Positions 15,703 to 23,235 of a stretch of DNA of 64,000 nt are shown in pieces. Origin of the DNA: DATHZQ01 sp965216945 (lineage in GTDB: Bacteria > Actinomycetota > Acidimicrobiia > Spongiisociales > UBA5794). The notes below the pieces were generated by a model. The model was not told where the DNA came from. It made no database searches and saw nothing but the letters and a program-made list of their open reading frames with translations. The DNA is taken from assembly GCA_965216945.1 (NCBI GenBank), contig CBDCGU010000003.1, positions 2,294,001 to 2,358,000 on the forward strand, in the 5' to 3' direction. The stretch's first letter is position 1; each line of letters starts with the position of its first letter. The position numbers were made by a program, and so were the translations under genes.

Positions 15703-17151
15703 TCAGTCGCCGGCGGCGAGAGAACCCTCGGCGGCGTCCTCTTCCGTGTAGGCGTAGTCGTCGAGCCCCATCGCTCGCCGGGAGGCGGCGATCTGCTCCT
15801 GCGGCGTCGGCGAGGCGCGTAAGAGCAGGTAGCCGATGACGCCGGCCACCGTGGAGCCGATGAAGATGCCGAGCTTGGCCGCATCCGACAGCACCTCGTC
15901 GGTGAAGGCCAACTCGGTGATGAAGAGCGACACCGTGAACCCGATGCCTGCCAGCGCGCCGAGACCGACGATGTCGCGCCACCCCGTGCGCTTCGGCAGC
16001 ACTCCCAGCCCAAACCGAACGGCAAGGAACGTGGCGGCCGTGATCCCGACGATCTTGCCGACCACGAGACCGAACGCAACACCGAGCGAAACGCTGCTCG
16101 TCACGGCCGCCGCAACGTCGATGCCGGCGAACCGCACACCGGCATTGGCCAGAGCGAAGAGAGGAACGACCACGAAGGACGACCATGGGTGCAGTGCCGT
16201 CTCCAGCCGGTCGAGCGGCGAGACCGATTCCTTGGCGATGGCGGAGAGCTCCATGGCGTCGGCGTCGATGCGCTCGCGCGCCCGGGTCGATGCGGCATCC
16301 ATGTCGTACCGGTCGAGTATCCGGCGGCCCCGTTGCTTGAAGTCCTCGTCGGCAATGTACGCCACCGCCGGGGTCATGAGTCCCAGCGCGACGCCGGCGA
16401 GCGTCGCATGGACGCCGGATTCGAACACGAAGTACCAGACGAACAGGCCGACGACGACGTAAAAGAGAATCGAGCGCACGTTGACGCGTTGCGCAAGCCA
16501 CACCATGCCGATCAGTACGACGCCCTCGATCAGCCAGACGATGCTGAGGTCCGACGTGTAGAAGATCGCGATGACGATGATGGCTCCGATGTCGTCGGCG
16601 ATCGCCAAAGCCAGGAGGAAGAGTTTGGCGCTCACCGAGACGCGGCTGCCCAGCAGCGATATCACACCGACGGAGAAGGCGATGTCCGTCGCCATCGGGA
16701 TCCCCCAGCCCTGAAGTGCCTCGCCGCCGGTGCCGGAGACGAAGGCGATATAGATGAGAGCCGGTGCGATCATGCCGCCAAGCGCCGCGACGGCAGGGAG
16801 GGCGGCACGCTTCATGTCCTGCAACTCGCCGACGACGAGCTCGCGCTTGATCTCCAGACCGACGACGAAGAAGAAGATGACCATCAGCCCGTCGTTGACG
16901 ACATGCTTGAGCGACTCGTCGAAATGGATCGGGCCGAGCTGGATCGTGAGATGGGTCTCCCAGAACGTCGTATACGACTCGGCCCAAGGTGAGTTTGCCC
17001 AGATCATCGCGATGGCGGCAGCGACCAGCAGCACGACGCCGCCGGCAGCCTCCACGTGCGTGAACCGCAGCAGCGGCCGGACGAAACGAGTCGGTACCGT
17101 ACCGTCCGAGTTGATCCACGTCCCGTAGAGGGTCTCGTGCTCCTGCGCCAT
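15703..17151 (-). CDS. nhaA: Na+/H+ antiporter NhaA
   Basis: Inner-membrane electrogenic Na+/H+ antiporter (482 aa, somewhat longer than the E. coli protein). Visible family segments are HFDESLKHVVNDGLMVIFFF, VGLEIKRELVVGEL, then MATDIAFSVGVISLLGSRVS and LALAIADDIGAIIVIAIFY, the last two with the Asp residues of the transport site. An additional stretch (about 285-325) between helices is enriched in charged residues. The frame extends to 17220, but MAQEHETLYGTWINSDG at the ATG 17151 begins the recognisable protein. It heads the presumed operon with the candidate selenoprotein and is divergent from the CaCA exchanger gene. Confidence 0.94.
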   Translation of the reverse strand: MAQEHETLYGTWINSDGTVPTRFVRPLLRFTHVEAAGGVVLLVAAAIAMIWANSPWAESYTTFWETHLTIQLGPIHFDESLKHVVNDGLMVIFFFVVGLEIKRELVVGELQDMKRAALPAVAALGGMIAPALIYIAFVSGTGGEALQGWGIPMATDIAFSVGVISLLGSRVSVSAKLFLLALAIADDIGAIIVIAIFYTSDLSIVWLIEGVVLIGMVWLAQRVNVRSILFYVVVGLFVWYFVFESGVHATLAGVALGLMTPAVAYIADEDFKQRGRRILDRYDMDAASTRARERIDADAMELSAIAKESVSPLDRLETALHPWSSFVVVPLFALANAGVRFAGIDVAAAVTSSVSLGVAFGLVVGKIVGITAATFLAVRFGLGVLPKRTGWRDIVGLGALAGIGFTVSLFITELAFTDEVLSDAAKLGIFIGSTVAGVIGYLLLRASPTPQEQIAASRRAMGLDDYAYTEEDAAEGSLAAGD

Positions 17152-17288
17152 GCCGGGGAGAATACCGCCCGCGGCGACTTGGTCGGCTTCCGTAGCGCAG
17201 GATCGACCGCTCTCCGACAATCGTCGGTCCGTTGCGAGCCGGTAGCATCGCTCGGCACTCGTCCAGAGCGAACACGAGTAGGGATTCC

Positions 17289-18227
17289 GTGCTCTTTTCT
17301 CTCATCGGGGTCGTCGCCGGTCTGGCGATCCTCATCGTCGCTTCTGATCGGCTGGTTGCGAGCGCTGTGCGTGTGTCGCAAGCAGTCGGCATCTCGGCCG
17401 TGCTGATCGGCGCTCTGGTGGTGGGCCTCGGCACCTCACTGCCCGAGTTGTTGGTGTCGGCGCTGGCGGCAGGCAACGAAGAGCTGGACGTGGCGATGGC
17501 CAACGTCGTCGGATCGAACACCGCCAACGTCACCCTCGTCGTCGGCGCCGCCGCCGTTCTCCGGCCAATCGCCACGCGGGTCGCCGTGTTGCGTCGCGAG
17601 GGCGTGCTGATGTTGCTGTCGGTGGTCGCGCTCGCCTTCGTGCTCTACGACGGTGAGGTCACCCGTGCAGAGGGCCTGGGTTTGCTGGCCGGCATGGCGG
17701 TGACGCTGGTTCTGCTCATGTTGTGGTCGCGGGATCACGGACCGAGCGATCTCCTCGCCGCCGATGAAGTCGAGGAGTTCTCCGAGAGCGGGCGGTCGGT
17801 GGGTCTCGAGGTCGTGATCGGTCTCGTGGCGCTCGGCGCCACGGTCTTCGGCGCCAACCTCTTGCTCGATGGCTCATTGAGGGTTGGCGAGGATCTGGGT
17901 CTCTCGCCAACGTTTCTCGGTGTCATGCTCGGCGTGGGCACGAGCCTCCCCGAGCTGGCGACGGCAATGGCGGCAGCGCGTCGTTCGGCCCCCGACCTCG
18001 TCGTTGGCAACGTGCTGGGATCGAACCTCTTCAACTCGCTCGCCGTCGCCGGGACCGCAGCTGTCGTCGGACCCTCGGTACTGTTGGATCTTGGACGACT
18101 GGAGTTGTGGTTCATGGTCGGAGCAGTAGCCGTGGCCGGGATCTTCGCCCGCACCGGCAGGCTCAACCGGATCGAAGCTGTCGTGCTGCTCGCTCTGTTT
18201 GCGGCGCTCGTGGCCATGACCTTCTGA
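17289..18227 (+). CDS. CaCA-family cation/Ca2+ antiporter (YrbG-like)
   Basis: A 312-residue membrane exchanger of the Ca2+/cation antiporter family. The two inverted alpha-repeats are visible: GLGTSLPELLVSALAAGNEE with AMANVVGSNTANVTLVVG in the first half, and GVGTSLPELATAMAAARRSA with VVGNVLGSNLFNSLAVAG in the second. Both GTSLPEL motifs carry the cation-binding Glu. A hydrophilic loop (DHGPSDLLAADEVEEFSESG) joins the halves. The GTG at 17289 follows TAGGGA at good spacing; the longer open frame begins in non-conserved sequence. The stop overlaps the start of the polX gene by one base. Together with nhaA it makes a divergent pair of ion-exchange genes. Confidence 0.9.
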   Translation: MLFSLIGVVAGLAILIVASDRLVASAVRVSQAVGISAVLIGALVVGLGTSLPELLVSALAAGNEELDVAMANVVGSNTANVTLVVGAAAVLRPIATRVAVLRREGVLMLLSVVALAFVLYDGEVTRAEGLGLLAGMAVTLVLLMLWSRDHGPSDLLAADEVEEFSESGRSVGLEVVIGLVALGATVFGANLLLDGSLRVGEDLGLSPTFLGVMLGVGTSLPELATAMAAARRSAPDLVVGNVLGSNLFNSLAVAGTAAVVGPSVLLDLGRLELWFMVGAVAVAGIFARTGRLNRIEAVVLLALFAALVAMTF

Positions 18228-19981
18228 TGGTGGCGAGCAACAGTCAGATCGCTCGCACGCTTCAGGAGCTCGCCGAGCTCCTGAAGCTCGAGGAGGGCTC
18301 GCCACAGGCGTTCCGGGTTCGGGCATACGAGAAGGCGGCCGGGGCGGTGCGGGATGCGGCCGGTGCCGTGGACGGCATGAGCGATGCCGAACTGGTGAAA
18401 CTCGATGGGGTGGGCAAGAGCACCGCCAAGAAGATCCGGGAGATCGCCGCCACCGGCAGCTTGCCTCAGCTCCAGGAGCTCCGTGCGAAATACCCTGCCG
18501 ACCTCGTTGCGCTGACGCGCATTCCCGGCCTGGGCCCGAAGACGGTGCTGACGTTGCGCGACCGGCTCGGTGTCGAGAACGTGGAGGACCTGAAGGAGGC
18601 GCTGGCGGCGCAGCGCGTGCGAGACCTGCCCGGACTGGGTGCCAAGTCCGAGGAGAAGATCGCAAAGTCGATCGAGCGGCTCGGACTGCACGGCAAAGAT
18701 CGGCGTACGCCGATCATCAAGGTGCTGCCCGTGGCCCGGGACCTGGTCGACACGATCTCTGCGATCCCCGGTGTCGAGCGAGCCGAGTACTGCGGCAGCT
18801 TGCGTCGCTTCCGCGAGACCATCGGTGACGTCGATATCGTTGCTGCCGCAACCGACGCCTCGTCCATCATGGATGCCTTCATCGGGCTACCCGAGGTCGA
18901 CGAGGTCCTCGGGCACGGCGAGACGAAGTCGTCGATCGTCACCCGTGAGGGGCTCCAGGTGGATCTCCGCGTCGTTCTCCCCGACCAATATGGCGCCGCC
19001 ACGTTGTACTTCACCGGCTCGAAGGAGCACAACATCGAGCTGCGGCAGCGGGCCATAGGTGCGGGCCAGCTTCTCAACGAGTACGCGCTGGCGGATGTCG
19101 AGACCGATGACGTCGTTGCCGCAGCCGCAGAAGAGGACATCTATGCGGCTCTGGGGCTCACGTGGGTCCCACCGGAGCTGCGCGAGGGGCATGGCGAGAT
19201 CGGCCTGGCTGCCGAGGACGCCCTACCCGATCTGATCACCGAGGATGCGATCCGCGGCGATCTCCACGTTCATTCCACGTGGTCGGGGGATGGTCGCAGC
19301 TCGCTCGATGAGATGATCGCGGCAGCTTCGCGGCGTGGGCTGCAGTACGTGGCCATGACCGAGCACGCCGAGAACCTCGCGATCAACGGGCTGTCGCGTG
19401 AGGAGGTGCGGCGGGAGCGCGAAGAGATCCACCGGCTGCGCGATGCGTACCCGGATCTCACCATCTTGCACGGCGCAGAGCTCAACATCGATCCGGATGG
19501 AGCCCTCGACTACGACTTCGACTTCCTGATGGAGTTCGATTGGTGTGTTGCCAGCGTCCATTCACACTTCGACCTGCCGGAGGCCGAGCAGACGGCACGG
19601 GTGCTCGCCGCCATTGAGCATCCGGCCGTTGGCGTGGTCGGCCATCTGACGGGTCGCAAGATCGGGCGGCGCCCCGGCATCGACCTGAACCTCGCAGCGG
19701 TTGCAGATGCGGCGGCCGGCACGGGCACCGCTCTGGAGATCAATGCACACCTCGACCGTCTGGATGTTCCGGCCGACATGCTGCGAATGCTGCGGGACCG
19801 CGGCGATCTCCGTTTCATCATCAGCACGGACAGTCATCACACCCGCGAGTTCTCGAATCTTCGCTGGGGAGTCCGTAACGCTCGGCGGGGGTGGGTCGAC
19901 ACAGCTCGTGTCGCCAACGCTCTGCCCGTCGGCGAGTTCCTCGCCTGGGCATCGGTGAAGCGCAACCGCACGGCTTCCTGA
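18227..19981 (+). CDS. polX: Family X DNA polymerase with PHP domain (PolX)
   Basis: A 584-residue bacterial PolX, involved in gap filling during base excision repair in characterised relatives. Residues 1-85 form the 8-kDa-like helical domain (QIARTLQELAELLKLE, then LDGVGKSTAKKIREI). HhH motifs follow (LTRIPGLGPKTVLTLRDRLG, LPGLGAKSEEKI). The palm has GSLRRFRETIGDVDIVAAA with the catalytic Asp pair and LQVDLRVVLPDQYGAATLYF. The C-terminal PHP domain (from about 345) has metal-site segments GDLHVHSTWSGDGR, MTEHAENLAI, ASVHSHF and STDSHH, so its 3'-5' exonuclease is probably intact. The ATG overlaps the upstream stop (TGATG), suggesting coupling with the exchanger gene. Confidence 0.95.
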   Translation: MVASNSQIARTLQELAELLKLEEGSPQAFRVRAYEKAAGAVRDAAGAVDGMSDAELVKLDGVGKSTAKKIREIAATGSLPQLQELRAKYPADLVALTRIPGLGPKTVLTLRDRLGVENVEDLKEALAAQRVRDLPGLGAKSEEKIAKSIERLGLHGKDRRTPIIKVLPVARDLVDTISAIPGVERAEYCGSLRRFRETIGDVDIVAAATDASSIMDAFIGLPEVDEVLGHGETKSSIVTREGLQVDLRVVLPDQYGAATLYFTGSKEHNIELRQRAIGAGQLLNEYALADVETDDVVAAAAEEDIYAALGLTWVPPELREGHGEIGLAAEDALPDLITEDAIRGDLHVHSTWSGDGRSSLDEMIAAASRRGLQYVAMTEHAENLAINGLSREEVRREREEIHRLRDAYPDLTILHGAELNIDPDGALDYDFDFLMEFDWCVASVHSHFDLPEAEQTARVLAAIEHPAVGVVGHLTGRKIGRRPGIDLNLAAVADAAAGTGTALEINAHLDRLDVPADMLRMLRDRGDLRFIISTDSHHTREFSNLRWGVRNARRGWVDTARVANALPVGEFLAWASVKRNRTAS

Positions 19982-20050
19982 CCGCAACCGCTTTCCAGCA
20001 TGTCGTTGGCCGTGTACGGTTTGGCTCAACGCGGCACGAAAGGAGGACCC

Positions 20051-20134
20051 ATGAGCACGTATGCCGTCTTGGTGCATCGCACCCACGCAAGTCTCGTAAG
20101 GGTGCTCCCGGTCGCGACTCCGCTGCTGCCCTAG
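20051..20134 (+). CDS. Possible 27-residue leader peptide upstream of rsgA
   Basis: A short ORF, MSTYAVLVHRTHASLVRVLP then VATPLLP, with a near-perfect ribosome site (AAAGGAGGACCC-ATG). It ends 39 bp before the rsgA start, and a small hairpin lies between. The ribosome site is far stronger than expected by chance, but the peptide resembles nothing I know. It could be a regulatory leader (attenuation or coupling), a true small protein, or a decayed start of another gene. Confidence 0.4.
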   Translation: MSTYAVLVHRTHASLVRVLPVATPLLP

Positions 20135-20147
20135 CTGCGTCGCCGTC

Positions 20148-20165
20148 CTGGAGCGCACACTCCAG
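20148..20165 (+). promoter_or_regulatory. Small hairpin overlapping the rsgA ribosome-binding site
   Basis: CTGGAG pairs perfectly with CTCCAG across a 6-base loop. The 3' arm runs into the AGGAGG of rsgA (20164-20169), so forming the hairpin would partly hide that site. A ribosome on the leader ORF stops 14 bases before the hairpin. Regulation is inferred; the stem is short. Confidence 0.35.
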
Positions 20166-20173
20166 GAGGAACG

Positions 20174-21259
20174 TTGGACCCACAGCTCTCAGCCGGGTCG
20201 GCCTGCCCCGAATGGCTCGCCGCATACGGTTGGAATCCCGCAGTACACGCTCGCTATCAACCCTTTTCGTCATCTGAGACGCAGCTCGTGCGCATCGTGC
20301 GCGTAGATCGCGCCTCGTGCGTCGTCGTGACGGCAGACGGTGTCGCCGAGTGCCGGCTCGGTGCGACCGATCCGTCGCCCGTCACGGGAGATTGGGCCGC
20401 CGCCCGTCGCACCGAAGACGGGGTGCCGGTGTTGGACGCGGTCCTGCCGCGCACCACCACCGTCGCTCGCCGCAACGCCGCGGCGTCCGGGGAACAGGTG
20501 CTCGTCGCCAATGTGGACGGCATGCTCGTCCTGCACGGCATCGACCGTCCTCACCGGGTGGGCCGGCTGGAGCGACTGGCCATTCTCAGCTGGGAGGCCG
20601 GCGTCGACCCCGTGATCGTCCTGACGAAAATCGATCTCCGCGGCACGGCAGACGCATCGATCGACGTCGGCGACGCGATCGCCGAGATCCGCAAGGTGAT
20701 TCACGAGGTGGACATCGTTGCGACGAGCACCGCAACCGGCGAGGGAGTCGATCAGCTTGCGCCGTACTTGGCTGCGGGGCGCACCTTCGGCATCGTCGGG
20801 GAGTCCGGGGCAGGCAAGAGCTCGCTCGTCAACCACCTCGCAGGCAGCGCCGTGCAGCCGACTGGTGCCACACGACGCCGCGACCACAAGGGGCGGCACA
20901 CGACGACGTCTCGCGATCTCGTGCCGGTGCCCGGGGGAGCGGTACTGATCGACACGCCGGGGCTGCGTTCTGTGTGCATGCCGGTCGCCCGGGAGGGCCT
21001 GGCCCGCTCGTATGCCGACCTCGAAGCGTTCGCCGCCAACTGTCGCTTCCGGGACTGTGCTCACGGGGTCGAGCCGGGATGTGGCGTGCGGGCCGCGATC
21101 GAACGAGGCCTGCTGACCGCCGAACGCTGGGCGGGATACCAGAAACTGCAACGCGAGATGGCATTCGAAGCAAGGCGAGTCGAGGTACGAGCGCGACGCA
21201 GCGAACGGCGCAGGAGTCGCAGGCGCCCGTCGCCTGCCGACGATGCCGAATCCTGGTGA
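20174..21259 (+). CDS. rsgA: Ribosome small-subunit GTPase RsgA
   Basis: A circularly permuted GTPase of 30S subunit maturation (361 aa). The order of GTPase motifs is G4 (VLTKIDL), then G1 (GESGAGKSS), then G3 (DTPGLRS), as expected for the family. An N-terminal OB-fold (residues about 35-100, ETQLVRIVRVDRASCVVVT) precedes it, and the zinc-binding CRFRDCAHGVEPGCGV lies near the C-terminus. The C-terminal tail is strongly basic. The start is a TTG at 20174 preceded by AGGAGG with a 4-base spacer. The N-terminus MDPQLSAGSACPEWLAAYGW fits the family. A short leader ORF and a hairpin precede it. Confidence 0.94.
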   Translation: MDPQLSAGSACPEWLAAYGWNPAVHARYQPFSSSETQLVRIVRVDRASCVVVTADGVAECRLGATDPSPVTGDWAAARRTEDGVPVLDAVLPRTTTVARRNAAASGEQVLVANVDGMLVLHGIDRPHRVGRLERLAILSWEAGVDPVIVLTKIDLRGTADASIDVGDAIAEIRKVIHEVDIVATSTATGEGVDQLAPYLAAGRTFGIVGESGAGKSSLVNHLAGSAVQPTGATRRRDHKGRHTTTSRDLVPVPGGAVLIDTPGLRSVCMPVAREGLARSYADLEAFAANCRFRDCAHGVEPGCGVRAAIERGLLTAERWAGYQKLQREMAFEARRVEVRARRSERRRSRRRPSPADDAESW

Positions 21260-21326
21260 AGCCCGGCCCCGGCCTGCCAGATCGTCGAGATTCTTCACGA
21301 TTTCGTAATGGCGCTGAGCTAGGGAT

Positions 21327-22916
21327 ATGGCCGAGGAGCGTGGTAAACCACGACACATGGAATCGAACGAGCAGCCGGTGAGGGTCGACGACGGCAGGCG
21401 GCGCGCCGCGTTCGCCGGTGCGGCGGCCGCAGGCTTGGCGCTCGGTCTCACAGAGCTGGTGGCGGGGCTGTCTTCACAGGTCCCATCGGCGATCGCCTCC
21501 GTTGGCACGTACGTCGTCGACTTCAGCCCGCCGTTCGTCAAGCGTTTCGCCATCAACGTGTTCGGCACGGCCGACAAGGGCGCGCTGGCGATCGGCACCG
21601 TGATCGTCGCGATCTTGCTCGGCGCCCTGGTCGGGCAGGCTGCGCGCACCCGGCGCTGGCTGGGCCCGGCGACGTTCGGCGTGTTTGCACTGCTCGGGAT
21701 CGTTGCCACCTTCGACCAGCCGTCCTTCGACCCGATCCTCACGTTCGTCACGATCGTCGGGGCAGCCCTCGCCGGCTGGTTTGCCCTCGAACGCATGCTC
21801 CGATGGATCGACGAATCAGCGGTCGAGATGCCGACGGATGGTCTTGCCGCCCAACCCAACCGCCGGCAATTCGTTGCCGGCGTTGCCGGTGTCGGGGCAA
21901 CCGCCCTCGTCGCCGGCGTTGCGGGCCGTTCGATGATCATCAACCGCTCGGAGGAGGTGCGGAACTCGATCGCGCTGCCTCCCGCCGCCACCACAGTGGC
22001 GGCACCCGGACCGGGGACCTCGTTCGCCGTGGATGGACTCGAACCGCTCGTGGTCCCCAACGACGACTTCTACCGGATCGACACCGCACTCGTGGTCCCC
22101 CGACCCGACACGGCGAGCTGGCGGCTCGTGATCACCGGCATGGTCGAGACCGAGCTGGAGTACACCCTGTCCGACCTGCTCGCCATGCCACTCCACGAGC
22201 GATACGTCACCATTGCGTGTGTTTCCAACAAGGTCGGAGGTGACCTGGTCGGAAACGCCCGCTGGACCGGGGTTCTGCTGTCGGATCTCCTGGAGCGCTC
22301 CGGAGTCGAGGAGGGCGCTACCCAGATCGTGGGGCGGTCGGTCGACGACTGGACGGCCGGGTTCCCCACCGAGCTGGCATTCGACGGTCGCGAGCCGCTG
22401 GTGGCGATCGGTATGAACGGTGAGATGCTCCCGCCGCGTCACGGTTATCCGGCCAGGCTGATCGTGCCCGGTCTCTACGGCTATGTCTCGGCGACGAAGT
22501 GGTTGCGCGAGATCGAGCTCACGACGTGGGAGGACTTCGACGGCTACTGGATTCCACGGGGATGGGCCAAGGAGGGCCCGATCAAGACGCAATCCCGCAT
22601 CGACGTCCCCGGCTCGGGTGGTTCCGTGCCCGCCGGACGGGTCGTGATGGCCGGAGTTGCGTGGGCGCCCCTCAAGGGCATCCAGCGGGTCGAAGTCCGC
22701 ATCGATGACGGCGAGTGGCAGGACGCCGAGCTGACGACGCCTCTCGCCGACACGGCGTGGGTGCAGTGGAAGCACACGGCCGACCTGCCCGCCGGGAACT
22801 ACCAGCTCAGCGTCCGGGCGACGGACGGCGAGGGCTACACGCAGACGTCCGCACGAGCCGAGCCGGCCCCCGACGGGGCAACCGGTCACCACACGATCCG
22901 CTTCCGCACCCAATAG
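21327..22916 (+). CDS. Membrane-anchored molybdopterin-dependent oxidoreductase (sulfite oxidase family)
   Basis: A 529-residue protein. The N-terminal 155 residues hold several hydrophobic segments (GAAAAGLALGLTELVAGL, IGTVIVAILLGALVGQAA, FGVFALLGIVATF). A further hydrophobic stretch after an Arg pair (NRRQFVAGVAGVGATALVAG) resembles a Tat-type segment. The catalytic molybdopterin domain (about 220-400) contains TIACVSNKVGGDLVGNARWT; C298 is the probable Mo ligand. A C-terminal Ig-like dimerisation domain (VMAGVAWAPLKGIQRVEVRI) follows, as in sulfite oxidases. The catalytic part probably faces the outside. The natural substrate is unknown; no cytochrome partner is adjacent. An ATG at 21357 is an alternative start. 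Confidence 0.88.
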   Translation: MAEERGKPRHMESNEQPVRVDDGRRRAAFAGAAAAGLALGLTELVAGLSSQVPSAIASVGTYVVDFSPPFVKRFAINVFGTADKGALAIGTVIVAILLGALVGQAARTRRWLGPATFGVFALLGIVATFDQPSFDPILTFVTIVGAALAGWFALERMLRWIDESAVEMPTDGLAAQPNRRQFVAGVAGVGATALVAGVAGRSMIINRSEEVRNSIALPPAATTVAAPGPGTSFAVDGLEPLVVPNDDFYRIDTALVVPRPDTASWRLVITGMVETELEYTLSDLLAMPLHERYVTIACVSNKVGGDLVGNARWTGVLLSDLLERSGVEEGATQIVGRSVDDWTAGFPTELAFDGREPLVAIGMNGEMLPPRHGYPARLIVPGLYGYVSATKWLREIELTTWEDFDGYWIPRGWAKEGPIKTQSRIDVPGSGGSVPAGRVVMAGVAWAPLKGIQRVEVRIDDGEWQDAELTTPLADTAWVQWKHTADLPAGNYQLSVRATDGEGYTQTSARAEPAPDGATGHHTIRFRTQ

Positions 22917-23235
22917 CGGGCCGCAAGACAACCGGCCGCTGCGCCCACGGGTGGGGTCGAAGGCCGCCGGCGAAGGGCCGCCGGTCGCCCGTTCTCGAAT
23001 CGAGGGATGGGTGCTACCCGTCGTCGGCGGCTTGCTCTCCGAGCGGGGTGCCGGGCATGGGCAAGTGCAACGGCGCCCGAGTAGTGCTTCCAGTAGAAGC
23101 TCTCGAACCCTGGTGCCGCGTCGATCGGCTGTGTCACCGTCACCGCCAGGGTCGTGTTCAGTGTCTTCAGACCATGAAGTCGCACCATGGTGGCCGATCG
23201 TTTACTCGGAATCGCCCGTTGCCAGGAGCCAACGA
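22917..23235. other. 319-bp intergenic region with a possible coding remnant on the minus strand
   Basis: This gap lies between the convergent oxidoreductase and penicillin-acylase genes. On the minus strand an ATG near 23190 opens MVRLHGLKTLNTTLAV, continuing to FESFYWKHYSG with G/C-rich third positions. The reading then becomes arginine-rich, while a neighbouring frame reads PLHLPMPGTPLGEQAADDG and stops. This looks like one small gene broken by a frameshift, or coincidence. I see no tRNA or strong terminator here. Confidence 0.3.

Noticed and set aside
15260..17575. A 771-codon open frame on the minus strand over nhaA
   Set aside because: It is Arg/Gly/His-rich, has no recognisable motif and lies in another frame over a clear NhaA; long empty frames are expected at this GC content.
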